Positions 1-6,687 of a stretch of DNA of 13,303 nucleotides are shown piece by piece. Every line of letters begins with the position of its first letter. Position 1 is the stretch's first letter. Source of the stretch: Candidatus Altimarinota bacterium (GTDB taxonomy: Bacteria > Patescibacteriota > Gracilibacteria > UBA4473); the NCBI GenBank assembly GCA_905478675.1, contig CAJQJI010000055.1, forward strand, positions 1-13,303. Direction: 5' to 3'. The notes under the pieces are model-generated. The model made no database searches. It saw only the letters and a list, made by a program, of their open reading frames with translations, and was not told the DNA's origin. Position numbers and translations under genes: made by a program.

Positions 1-806
1 AGTAAAGTGGAACATAAACGGTCTTCTGGAATAAGTTCAACCGGCTCGGTTATATTTTGGCTTAGTTTTTCGTAGTTATGTTTTCCGATTAGCGCGACGG
101 CTGCGCCGTCGACAAAAGAATTGATGTGATCGATTTTGCGATGTTGATGATTTTCTAAATTATCTTTTAGGCTTGGGGCGCCAGCTGGTTCGCAGCAAAT
201 GAGCGTGGTTTTTGGCGACTCGGTTTTAAAATACTCCGATACCCCACCCGAAAGGCCACCACCGCCTACGGGCATAATAACCACGTCGATCGGGGTTGTT
301 AGTTGTTCTAAAATTTCAGCCCCAACGGTCGCCTGTCCTTCAATGATTTGCGGATGATCAAAGGGCGGGACCATAACGCCGTTTTCACTTTCACAAAATT
401 CTTGAGCGGCGCTGTAAGCGGCGTCAAAAATATCTCCAATGAGCTTTATGGTAATAAACTCTCCGCCAAAAACGCGGGTTTTATCAATTTTTTGTTGGGG
501 GGTGGTGACGGGCATAAAAACTGTTCCTGGCACTTTAAAATGCGCGCAGGCGTACGCAAAACCTTGGGCGTGATTTCCGGCAGAAGCACACACAAATGGG
601 CGCGATTCCCCCGTGGCTAGAATTTTAGAAATTAAATTATAGGCTCCACGAATTTTATAACTTCGTACGGGGCTTAAGTCTTCTCGTTTTAAATAAATTT
701 CAGCCTCATATCTTTCTGAAAGCATATCATTGCGTTGCAAGGGTGTTTCGGGAAAAAGTTCTCTGAGATTTTTTTTTACTTCGGCAACCGTTTGGGGGAA
801 ATTCAT
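1..806 (-). CDS. ilvA: Threonine dehydratase (threonine ammonia-lyase), C-terminus cut by window edge
   Basis: PLP-dependent enzyme that converts threonine to 2-oxobutyrate and ammonia, the first committed step of isoleucine synthesis (or threonine catabolism), in the cytoplasm. I translated 268 codons from the ATG at 806. Visible hallmarks are the PLP-lysine motif SYKIRGAYN (Lys51), the substrate/PLP-binding loop SAGNHAQG (residues 75-82) and the glycine-rich phosphate-binding loop GGGGLSGG (181-188). These are the three expected fold-type II motifs in the right order. The C-terminus is missing, so presence of the ACT-like regulatory domain (feedback-inhibited IlvA versus catabolic TdcB type) cannot be judged. 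The ATG overlaps the TGA of the upstream phosphatase gene (ATGA), implying translational coupling. A stand-alone ilvA is notable in a lineage usually poor in amino-acid synthesis. Confidence 0.93.
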   Translation of the reverse strand, partial: MNFPQTVAEVKKNLRELFPETPLQRNDMLSERYEAEIYLKREDLSPVRSYKIRGAYNLISKILATGESRPFVCASAGNHAQGFAYACAHFKVPGTVFMPVTTPQQKIDKTRVFGGEFITIKLIGDIFDAAYSAAQEFCESENGVMVPPFDHPQIIEGQATVGAEILEQLTTPIDVVIMPVGGGGLSGGVSEYFKTESPKTTLICCEPAGAPSLKDNLENHQHRKIDHINSFVDGAAVALIGKHNYEKLSQNITEPVELIPEDRLCSTL

Positions 807-1381
807 GCGATTAAATTAAGCGAGTTAAGGTGGATGAGTTCTGCATTTTTGGGCAGATCTTCAAAGGGGCCAAAACCGGTGTTTTGGTTCTTCATAATTT
901 GTATAAAGGCTTCAACGGGCGAGCCATGAGTGACCAGTAAAATGGTTTGGTTTTCGTGTTTTGTATCAAGCGCTAAAAGGGTGTTTTTAAGGCGTTCATG
1001 CATCGCGTCAAAAGTTTCACTGTCGCCAATGGGTTCGCGGTTTAAATCGGTGTCTGGGGCATGAATAATAGCTTCGGCGATTTCGTAGGGTTGTTCGTCT
1101 AGTTCTGAAGGGAGTTTAAATTCGTGCAATAAAAACTCTATATCGGGTTCAAGGTTATGCCTAGCGGCCATAATTTGGGCGGTTTCAATGGTGCGCCGAA
1201 AAGGCGACGAATAAATGGCATCAAACTTTGGGGCGGCTTGGGCGGTCTGATTTACCTGCTCTTTGCCTTCATCGGTTAAAGCGTAACGAATTTGTGTTTC
1301 TAGGCGGCAAGACTCAATGCCCAGCACGTTGTTGATCGATTCGCCGTGTCGCATGACATAAAAATGGTTTTGGAGAATCAT
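803..1381 (-). CDS. Histidine phosphatase superfamily protein (stand-alone)
   Basis: A 192-residue branch-1 histidine phosphatase (phosphoglycerate-mutase-like fold). The family transfers phosphate to an active-site histidine and hydrolyses it from varied small phosphorylated substrates; the substrate here cannot be told. Motifs: N-terminal MRHGE with nucleophile His12, the YSSPFRRTIETA segment (phosphate-pocket arginine around 62-63), a likely general acid in HEF (Glu87) and the second catalytic histidine in THG (His152). All catalytic positions appear intact. The start overlaps the stop of the editing-deacylase gene by ATGA, and its stop overlaps the ilvA start the same way, so the three are probably one translationally coupled operon. 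The region after RHGE (N-N-V-x-G-x-x-S-C) resembles the phosphatase domain embedded in the nearby IleRS, suggesting one subfamily. Confidence 0.88.
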   Translation of the reverse strand: MILQNHFYVMRHGESINNVLGIESCRLETQIRYALTDEGKEQVNQTAQAAPKFDAIYSSPFRRTIETAQIMAARHNLEPDIEFLLHEFKLPSELDEQPYEIAEAIIHAPDTDLNREPIGDSETFDAMHERLKNTLLALDTKHENQTILLVTHGSPVEAFIQIMKNQNTGFGPFEDLPKNAELIHLNSLNLIA

Positions 1382-1866
1382 AGGGTGTCTTGGGTTATGG
1401 TTTGAGGGAGCGATTGGAGGAAAGTTTTAAAGTCTTCGGTTTTCATTTTCCAGGTTTGGGTATTTTGGTTTGGATGAAAACCAATATGCGAGCCTTGGAG
1501 TAAAGCCTGATCAAACAAAACTTCAATTTCGTGGGCGTTGGGACTTATTAAACCAAACGGCGAGACCGAGCCAGGCGTGGTTTGTAGTTTTTCGGCTAAC
1601 GTTTTTTCGGAAGCAAAGCTGAGACGTTTTTCGCCGAATCGTTCGGCTAAACTTTTTAAATCGGCCCGTTTTTCGCCGGCGATTACGACTAAAAAAAAGC
1701 GTCTCTTTTTTTCGTCTCGTAAAAACAAACTTTTATTTTCAGGAATCCCCATTTTTTCGTACTCGCCTAAAGTTGCTTCCACGTTGTGAAAAGGTTTGTG
1801 CGTCATTGGCTCAAAGTTTATTTCAAGCTTTTCTAAGTAGGTTTGGATATCTTTTCTTGTAGGCAT
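1378..1866 (-). CDS. ProXp-ala / YbaK-type aminoacyl-tRNA deacylase
   Basis: A 162-residue YbaK/ProX-superfamily protein, a free-standing trans-editing enzyme that hydrolyses mischarged aminoacyl-tRNA. It looks most like the ProXp-ala (PrdX) branch, which clears Ala-tRNA(Pro); this subtype call is from remembered family features. Visible are the catalytic-lysine segment ENKSLFLRD (Lys45), the strand RRFFLVVI (55-62), the loop GSVSPFGL (99-106) and the C-terminal FHPNQNTQTW (130-139). Length fits the family. The ATG at 1866 has no Shine-Dalgarno. A TAGAAT -10-like box lies at 1888-1893, but no good -35 accompanies it. This is the first gene of the coupled trio with the phosphatase and ilvA. 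Other YbaK families (Cys-tRNA(Pro) or INS-type deacylases) are less likely given the motif set. Confidence 0.85.
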   Translation of the reverse strand: MPTRKDIQTYLEKLEINFEPMTHKPFHNVEATLGEYEKMGIPENKSLFLRDEKKRRFFLVVIAGEKRADLKSLAERFGEKRLSFASEKTLAEKLQTTPGSVSPFGLISPNAHEIEVLFDQALLQGSHIGFHPNQNTQTWKMKTEDFKTFLQSLPQTITQDTL

Positions 1867-1929
1867 AGACTGTGTTGTTACGTTTGAATTCTATGAATGT
1901 ATTTGAGCTTAGAGTTCGAACTTTAGTGA

Positions 1930-2337
1930 CTAAGTTAAATCCATAAAGGGGTTGTGAGCGACTTCCCATAAAAAACCCGAAGGATCTTTAAAGTAACCAG
2001 AATACCCACCCCAAAACACTTTTTCACCGGCTTTGACGAGTTGGGCTCCCGCCGCGACGGCTTCGGCTAAAGTTTGGTCTACGGCTTCTGGGCTGCCAAC
2101 GTTGTGGGCTAAGCTAAAACCAGAAAACCCTTGGCCGTCGTTTGGTATTTGCGCGTCTTTGGCGAGTTCTGCGCGTGGAAAGAGTCCAAATAAAACGCCT
2201 GGGGTGCTGAGGTGGAAGAAAACCACTTTGTCGGTATTTTCTTCGACCGCCAGCTCAAAGCCAAGGGTTTGATAGAAGCGTCTTGATTGTTGTAAATCGT
2301 CGACGCCGAGGGTAATAAGAGAAACTTTTGGTTTCAT
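1930..2337 (-). CDS. VOC-family (glyoxalase/bleomycin-resistance fold) protein
   Basis: A 135-residue vicinal-oxygen-chelate fold protein. The family includes glyoxalase I, ring-cleaving dioxygenases and antibiotic-binding proteins; the activity here is unknown. The N-terminal part VDDLQQSRRFYQTLGFEL and the closing GYFKDPSGFLWEVAHNP give the typical beta-alpha-beta signature, with the C-terminal Glu of WEV in the usual metal-ligand position. The customary N-terminal histidine ligand is not evident (SLITLGV), so it may bind a ligand without metal or use another residue. The ATG lies three bases after the ileS stop, so it is probably cotranscribed and perhaps reinitiated. A weak AAGG sits upstream inside the ileS end. 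No convincing terminator follows the TAG. Confidence 0.82.
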   Translation of the reverse strand: MKPKVSLITLGVDDLQQSRRFYQTLGFELAVEENTDKVVFFHLSTPGVLFGLFPRAELAKDAQIPNDGQGFSGFSLAHNVGSPEAVDQTLAEAVAAGAQLVKAGEKVFWGGYSGYFKDPSGFLWEVAHNPFMDLT

Positions 2338-2340
2338 GTT

Positions 2341-5300
2341 TTAGGCCTTAGTAAGACTCAATTTTAGGGTTTGGTCCTCGATGGTTATGGTATGTTCGCC
2401 TGTTCCGGCTTCGATTGAAGTGGCTAAAACTTCACCCGAAATTTGGTCTTTAAAGGTGTTAAGTGCTTGAGCCAAGTTTTCACTTTCAGTCTGGTAGGTA
2501 ACGTTTATATGGTCGCTGACTTCAAAACCACTGGATTTTCTTAAGTCTTGAATGGCACGAATAATTTCACGGGCTTCGCCTTCTCGTTCGAGTTCAGGAT
2601 TAAGTTCAGTGTCTAAAATAACGACAGTGCGCGGCGTGCTGTCAGCTTCGCTGCCTTCTTCGGTCAGAAAGGCGGTTTCGTATTCCCCTGGTTCTAGTAC
2701 TTCCCCTACAATGTTTACCGTTCCATCGGGATTAAGAGTGAATTCACCGGCTTTTCCGGCTTTAATTAAGTCTTGTACTTTTTTACCGTATTTTTTACCA
2801 ACTTTTCGCGCATCAACTTTAATAATAGGGGTGGCTAGTCCTGCTACTGTTTCGAGTTTTTCTACCGCTTTAACATTGGCTTCGCTGGCAACTAAATCTA
2901 AATCTACCTCGACATCTGTGTTTAATGCGAACTGTAATTTAGCCAATGGCTGACGTAGTTTTACGCCGGCTCGACTCCGGATACTGGCCGCTAAACTCAC
3001 GATTTCTCGCGCTACACTCACGCGGTCTTCTAGTTCTGGGTTAATAATTTCTTCTCGTATAAATGGAACATAATCTAGATGCACTGACCGTTGTGGTTCC
3101 CCACTGACGTTTTGGTATAACCATTCGGCAAAGAACGGACAAATTGGGGCCAGCAATTTACTCATCGTAAAGAGTGTGTAGTGCAAGGTGGCGTATCCCG
3201 CTTGTTTGTCGGTGTCCAAACCTTCAGCCCAAAAACGTTTTCGATTTCGGCGTAAGTACCAGTTGTTGAGTTTATCAACAAACGGTGGCAATAAACGACA
3301 AACGGTTTCGGTGTCGTATTTATCAAAGGCGTTTTTGTAGGCTTTAATAAGTGTTTGGAGTTCTGATAAAATCCATTGGTCGAGCTCGTTTTCGCTTTCT
3401 GGGAGTCGGAAAAAAGTTAGAGCTTGGCCAGTAGAAACCGACGGATACGCTAAATGTTCTTCTTGCTTGGTTAAACCATAGTAACCCGTTTGTAGGCTGC
3501 GAATGGCGCCGCCGTGACTAACCAAAGCCACGTGTTGGCCTGGGTGACGAGCCGCGAGTTCTTCTAAGACTTCGTTGGTTCGGGCTTGAATACTGGCTAA
3601 ATCTTCGGTGCTGGCATTATTGAGTCGGTCTTTAACGGGCACGTATTTTTGACCATCTAGTTCGCCAAAATTTACTTCACGGAGTCGATCTTCGGTTTGA
3701 ATGTCACCCGTAAAAGACTGTTCTGATTTTAGTATGGCCGCGGTTTCTTGGGTGCGAACGAGCGGCGAGGCATAGATTTGGTCGAAAGGACTTAGTTCCG
3801 TTCCAGCCTGTTTGGCTTCTTTTATACCTTTTTCGGTTAAATGATGGGCGTTTTCAATTTTACAAGAATAGAGGCCCTCTACGTTATGGTCGGCTTCACC
3901 GTGGCGAATAAGGCTAAACTTAGTGGGGCTCCAGCCATCAATGTTGGCGTACAGGGATAAGAACTGGTAGGCGTTTTTAAGCGGTAAAATTAGATTTTTT
4001 AGCACTTCTTGTACTTCTTGCTCACTAAATTTAAGGTTTTCGCCTTTCGTGGCTACGGGTGACTGCATTAAGTAAAAACGCATGGCATCAGCCCCATATT
4101 TTTCAAAAATTAAATTTGGGTCGGGGTAGTTCTTTTTAGATTTCGACATTTTTTGGCCGTCTTCAGCCAAGACAATCCCACCACAAGTCACGTTTTTAAA
4201 GACCGGTTTATCGAGCAATGCCGTGCCGAGTACATGCAGGGTGTAAAACCAACCGCGAGTTTGGTCCATGTTTTCAGAAATAAAATCAGCGGTTTTAAAC
4301 TCTTTCCCACTAAACGGGTAGTGTACTGAGGCGTAGGGCATAGATCCACTTTCAAACCAGCAGTCTAATACTTCTTCAATCCGTTTCATTTCGCCTGAGC
4401 ATTTTTCACATTGCCACGTCATGTCATCCACAAAGTGTTTATGTAAATCGGTGACTTCCGTTTTGGCTTTGTTTTTGAGATCTTCTCGAGAACCTATAAC
4501 TTCAATGTGAGCACAATCTGCATTTTGACACCGCCAAATAGGCAGCGGTGTTCCCCAGTAACGGTTTCGTGAAATAGCCCAATCGGGCGCGCCTTCGAGT
4601 AGTTTTCCAAAGCGGCCGTCTTTTAAGTGGCTTGGCGTCCAATTGATTTCTTGATTGAGTTCAATCATACGCTCTTTAATAGCGCTGACTTTTACAAACC
4701 AGGTGGTAATACCGCGGTACATCAACGCGCAGTCAGTCCGCCAACAATGCGGGTAACTGTGCCGAATTTGTTCGCGTTTAAACAGTAAGTCTTTTTCTTT
4801 TAAGGCCTGCATCACCCAAGTGTTGGCATTGCTTTCTTTTGAGCCTTCAACTTCTTCATCCGCGCGGAAATACATTCCTTCTAGTGGTGGTGTATCGGGG
4901 CCAAAGTACCCATTTTCATCAATAGCGCTGATACCATTAATTCCAAATTCTTTACACAGTTCGTCATCTTCGGCTCCGTAAAAAGGGGCAAAGTGTACGA
5001 TTCCGGTTCCGGCTTCGGTCGATACGTAGTCACCGTGATCATGAATACAGATAAATCGTTTTTCTTCGGTGTCGGCGTAAAAATCAAATAAGGGTTTGTA
5101 CGCGACATTTAAAAAGTCTTTGCCTTGTTTGCGGTCTAGTACTTCAAAATCTTCTGGAAAATACCGCGTGGCCGCGTCTTCGGCGACCCAGTAATAAGCG
5201 CCTTCGTGTTCCAGTAAAATGTATTGGTGATTTTTACCAAACCCAAGCCCACAGTTTGAAGGCAAGGTCCACGGCGTGGTGGTCCAGGCTAAAAAGTAGG

Positions 5301-5988
5301 TCTTTTTGTCAGAAACAGGTTTAGCGACAAGTTCATCTAGCACTTCAAATTTCACGGTTACGGCCGGGTCGTCTATATCTTTATAATTCAGATTGGCTTC
5401 AAAGTTTGAAAGCGGACTCCCTAGTTTAGGGCTATAAGGTACGACTTTGTGGCCTTCGTAAATAAGGCCTTTATTCCATAATTCTTTAAACACCCACCAC
5501 ACTGACTCCATAAATTCTGGATCCATGGTTTTGTAGTCGTTTTTGAAATCGACAAAGCGGCCCATGCGCGGTACCACTTCTTCCCATTCATCGGCACAAC
5601 GCATCACAATACTGCGACACAGTTCATTAAACGGCCCCACGCCCATGGCTTCAATGCCGGGTTTACCGCCAATGCGGTTTTCTTTTTCTACCTGAAATTC
5701 AACCGGTACGCCGTGGCAATCCCAACCAAATTTTCGGTTTACGCGGTAGCCTTTCATGGTCCAATATCGTGGCACGGCATCTTTGGTCGTTCCGGCTAAA
5801 ATGTGACCGTAATGGGGGGAGCCAGTGGCAAACGGTGGCCCGTCTAGAAAAACAAACTCGTTATCGGCACTACGAGTGTCGATTGAGCGTTGAAACGTGT
5901 CGTATTTTTTCCAGAAAGCGAGCATGTCGCGTTCGGTTTGGTCCACAGATTTGGTATTATCGACAGCCGAGAAGAATTGGTTGGTCAT
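2341..5988 (-). CDS. ileS: Isoleucyl-tRNA synthetase with an inserted histidine-phosphatase domain
   Basis: Class I synthetase charging tRNA-Ile, 1215 residues from the ATG at 5988. The sequence looks like the type-2 (eukaryote-like) IleRS. HIGH is PHYGH (58-62), with GWDCHGVPVE following (88-97). The CP1 editing domain includes TTTPWT (around 236-241) and HFAPFYGAEDD (332-342). A Cys4 ribbon uses C487, C492, C527 and C530, and KMSKS is at 613-617. Residues ~689-863 (genomic 3400-3924) are foreign to IleRS: a full histidine phosphatase with IRHGE (His696), YASPLVRTQETA (Arg745), LRE (Glu771) and VSHGG (His825). The insert lies between the conserved YANIDGWSP and ENELDQWILS, after which the anticodon-binding domain resumes. 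The chosen ATG follows a terminator U-run; an upstream GTG at 6000 would lie inside the terminator stem. Expression is probably T-box controlled. Confidence 0.96.
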   Translation of the reverse strand: MTNQFFSAVDNTKSVDQTERDMLAFWKKYDTFQRSIDTRSADNEFVFLDGPPFATGSPHYGHILAGTTKDAVPRYWTMKGYRVNRKFGWDCHGVPVEFQVEKENRIGGKPGIEAMGVGPFNELCRSIVMRCADEWEEVVPRMGRFVDFKNDYKTMDPEFMESVWWVFKELWNKGLIYEGHKVVPYSPKLGSPLSNFEANLNYKDIDDPAVTVKFEVLDELVAKPVSDKKTYFLAWTTTPWTLPSNCGLGFGKNHQYILLEHEGAYYWVAEDAATRYFPEDFEVLDRKQGKDFLNVAYKPLFDFYADTEEKRFICIHDHGDYVSTEAGTGIVHFAPFYGAEDDELCKEFGINGISAIDENGYFGPDTPPLEGMYFRADEEVEGSKESNANTWVMQALKEKDLLFKREQIRHSYPHCWRTDCALMYRGITTWFVKVSAIKERMIELNQEINWTPSHLKDGRFGKLLEGAPDWAISRNRYWGTPLPIWRCQNADCAHIEVIGSREDLKNKAKTEVTDLHKHFVDDMTWQCEKCSGEMKRIEEVLDCWFESGSMPYASVHYPFSGKEFKTADFISENMDQTRGWFYTLHVLGTALLDKPVFKNVTCGGIVLAEDGQKMSKSKKNYPDPNLIFEKYGADAMRFYLMQSPVATKGENLKFSEQEVQEVLKNLILPLKNAYQFLSLYANIDGWSPTKFSLIRHGEADHNVEGLYSCKIENAHHLTEKGIKEAKQAGTELSPFDQIYASPLVRTQETAAILKSEQSFTGDIQTEDRLREVNFGELDGQKYVPVKDRLNNASTEDLASIQARTNEVLEELAARHPGQHVALVSHGGAIRSLQTGYYGLTKQEEHLAYPSVSTGQALTFFRLPESENELDQWILSELQTLIKAYKNAFDKYDTETVCRLLPPFVDKLNNWYLRRNRKRFWAEGLDTDKQAGYATLHYTLFTMSKLLAPICPFFAEWLYQNVSGEPQRSVHLDYVPFIREEIINPELEDRVSVAREIVSLAASIRSRAGVKLRQPLAKLQFALNTDVEVDLDLVASEANVKAVEKLETVAGLATPIIKVDARKVGKKYGKKVQDLIKAGKAGEFTLNPDGTVNIVGEVLEPGEYETAFLTEEGSEADSTPRTVVILDTELNPELEREGEAREIIRAIQDLRKSSGFEVSDHINVTYQTESENLAQALNTFKDQISGEVLATSIEAGTGEHTITIEDQTLKLSLTKA
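3400..3924 (-). other. Histidine-phosphatase domain inserted within IleRS
   Basis: This stretch of ileS encodes about 175 residues absent from ordinary IleRS. It starts TKFSLIRHGEADHN and ends GQALTFFRLPES. Both catalytic histidines, the YASPLVRT arginine and a candidate general-acid Glu in LREVNFGELDG are present, so the domain should be catalytically competent. It sits in frame between two segments that are adjacent in normal IleRS (DGWSP and ENELDQWIL), as expected for a domain inserted in a surface loop, and the synthetase motifs remain intact on both sides. Its post-RHG region resembles the stand-alone phosphatase at 803-1381. The role is unknown; removal of a phosphorylated signal or by-product, or a purely structural role, are both open. 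Confidence 0.93.
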
Positions 5989-6019
5989 AAAAAAACACAC
6001 AAAGGTTTAAATTTGTGCG
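5989..6019 (-). terminator. Intrinsic terminator in the ileS leader, next to the start codon
   Basis: On the minus strand CGCACAAA (6019-6012) pairs with TTTGTGTG (6003-5996) across an eight-base loop: eight pairs including one G-U. It is followed by seven T residues (5995-5989) that end exactly before the ileS ATG. The stem's first two bases (6019-6018) are also the last bases of the T-box antiterminator arm, so the two structures compete, although the overlap is small. The stem is A/T-rich and would be a modest terminator, fitting a regulated one. Confidence 0.68.
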
Positions 6020-6199
6020 AGCGTCAAAATGACGGTACCAGCTCGGGCGTTTAGCTTAATTTGTTTTGCTGACGAGCAAACTAACTTCAAAATCGTCGGG
6101 TTCTAATAATCTAAGATTAGACGTTCTTCCCGCCCCTCAAGTACAAGACTTACGCGATTGATGTTCGCTTACAGGGTTTTAATAAAATCTCTAAAGAGC
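5989..6199 (-). promoter_or_regulatory. T-box riboswitch-like leader of ileS
   Basis: The roughly 210-base leader between the predicted transcription start (~6199) and the ileS ATG ends in a T-box antiterminator. Arm CGAGC (6045-6041) pairs with GCTCG (6022-6018) around the seven-base bulge TGGTACC (6040-6034); an inner GTC/GAC stem (6033-6031 with 6025-6023) closes an ATTTT loop. T-boxes bind the NCCA end of uncharged tRNA through UGGN, and N=U matches the A73 discriminator usual for tRNA-Ile. Upstream lies a TTTGCT/AGCAAA hairpin (6065-6080) in the Stem III position. Stem I is not confidently identified: an ATC (Ile) triplet at 6162-6160 lies in the loop of a GCGA/TCGC hairpin. Uncharged tRNA-Ile would be expected to stabilise the antiterminator and switch ileS on. 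Confidence 0.75.
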
Positions 6200-6205
6200 T
6201 TTTTT

Positions 6206-6234
6206 AATATACGCTCTGTAATTTTATGAATCAA
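6206..6234 (-). promoter_or_regulatory. Sigma70-type promoter for ileS
   Basis: Minus-strand -35 TTGATT (6234-6229), 17-base spacer, -10 TATATT (6211-6206), placing the start near 6199. It begins only a few bases past the stop of the upstream acetyltransferase gene and gives a leader of about 210 bases, long enough to hold the T-box elements. Confidence 0.6.
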
Positions 6235-6240
6235 GTTTTT

Positions 6241-6687
6241 CTATAATCCAGTAGAAGATCTTATAAGTATGTACGCTTGGTCTCGAAATTTTTCTTTGGC
6301 AGCCTCGGCTCGATTTTTTCCCTCTTTCGAAGTGGGATATATTTTAATAACTGGTTCGTGTGGGTGGTTATGGGCTATAACCATTTCAATCGATTTGTTT
6401 ATGAGGAGAGTTCCAAGTCCCTGCCTTCTTTTCTCAGGTGCGGTGATACTGGTCGAAGTGGAGCCACTTAGACTAAACACTCTTAACGCGGCGATCTGCA
6501 AATCTTCTCTAATCACCAAAACTTCAAGCCTTTTTAAAAGGCCAAAGGGATCTTGGTTTTTTTCAAGTGTTTCTTGCTTATCAATCCAGTGTTTTTTGAA
6601 GAAGTCTTTTATTTCGGTCGAGACGTCTTGGTTGCTGGGGTAGTGTTCTAGAGAGAACGCTGATTCTAAGCGTTTTTTTTCTACCAT
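6241..6687 (-). CDS. GNAT-family N-acetyltransferase
   Basis: A 148-residue protein (from the ATG at 6687) with a GNAT fold, the family that moves an acetyl group from acetyl-CoA to an amine; the substrate is unknown. The clearest sign is motif A: strand LQIAALRVFSLSG, then TAPEKRRQGLGTLLINKSIEMV, where RRQGLG (residues 87-92) is the acetyl-CoA pyrophosphate-binding loop and the following helix is typical. The C-terminal IKIYPTSKEGKNRAEAAKEKF fits motif B, with a residue run shared by many acetyltransferases of this kind. The start overlaps the end of the membrane-protein gene by seven bases (ATATGGTAG), so the two are probably cotranslated. A GTG nine bases further upstream is possible. The next gene, ileS, has its own promoter just after this stop. 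Confidence 0.78.
   Translation of the reverse strand: MVEKKRLESAFSLEHYPSNQDVSTEIKDFFKKHWIDKQETLEKNQDPFGLLKRLEVLVIREDLQIAALRVFSLSGSTSTSITAPEKRRQGLGTLLINKSIEMVIAHNHPHEPVIKIYPTSKEGKNRAEAAKEKFRDQAYILIRSSTGL

Noticed and set aside
1888..1917. Promoter ahead of the deacylase operon
   Set aside because: TAGAAT is a fair -10, but no acceptable -35 lies at 16-18 bases, so it is only noted in the gene entry.
1913..1922. Ten-base perfect palindrome AGTTCGAACT between the VOC gene and the deacylase gene
   Set aside because: No T-run for a terminator and no second copy nearby to support an operator; could be chance.
2552..2953. Plus-strand ORF of 133 codons opposite ileS (and similar ones opposite other genes)
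   Set aside because: Antisense shadow of a well-supported coding frame; low-complexity Ser/Thr-rich product with no recognisable domain.
5989..6000. GTG start adding four residues (MCFF) to IleRS
   Set aside because: The GTG lies inside the terminator stem of the leader, the extra residues are not family-like, and an ATG follows directly after the T-run.
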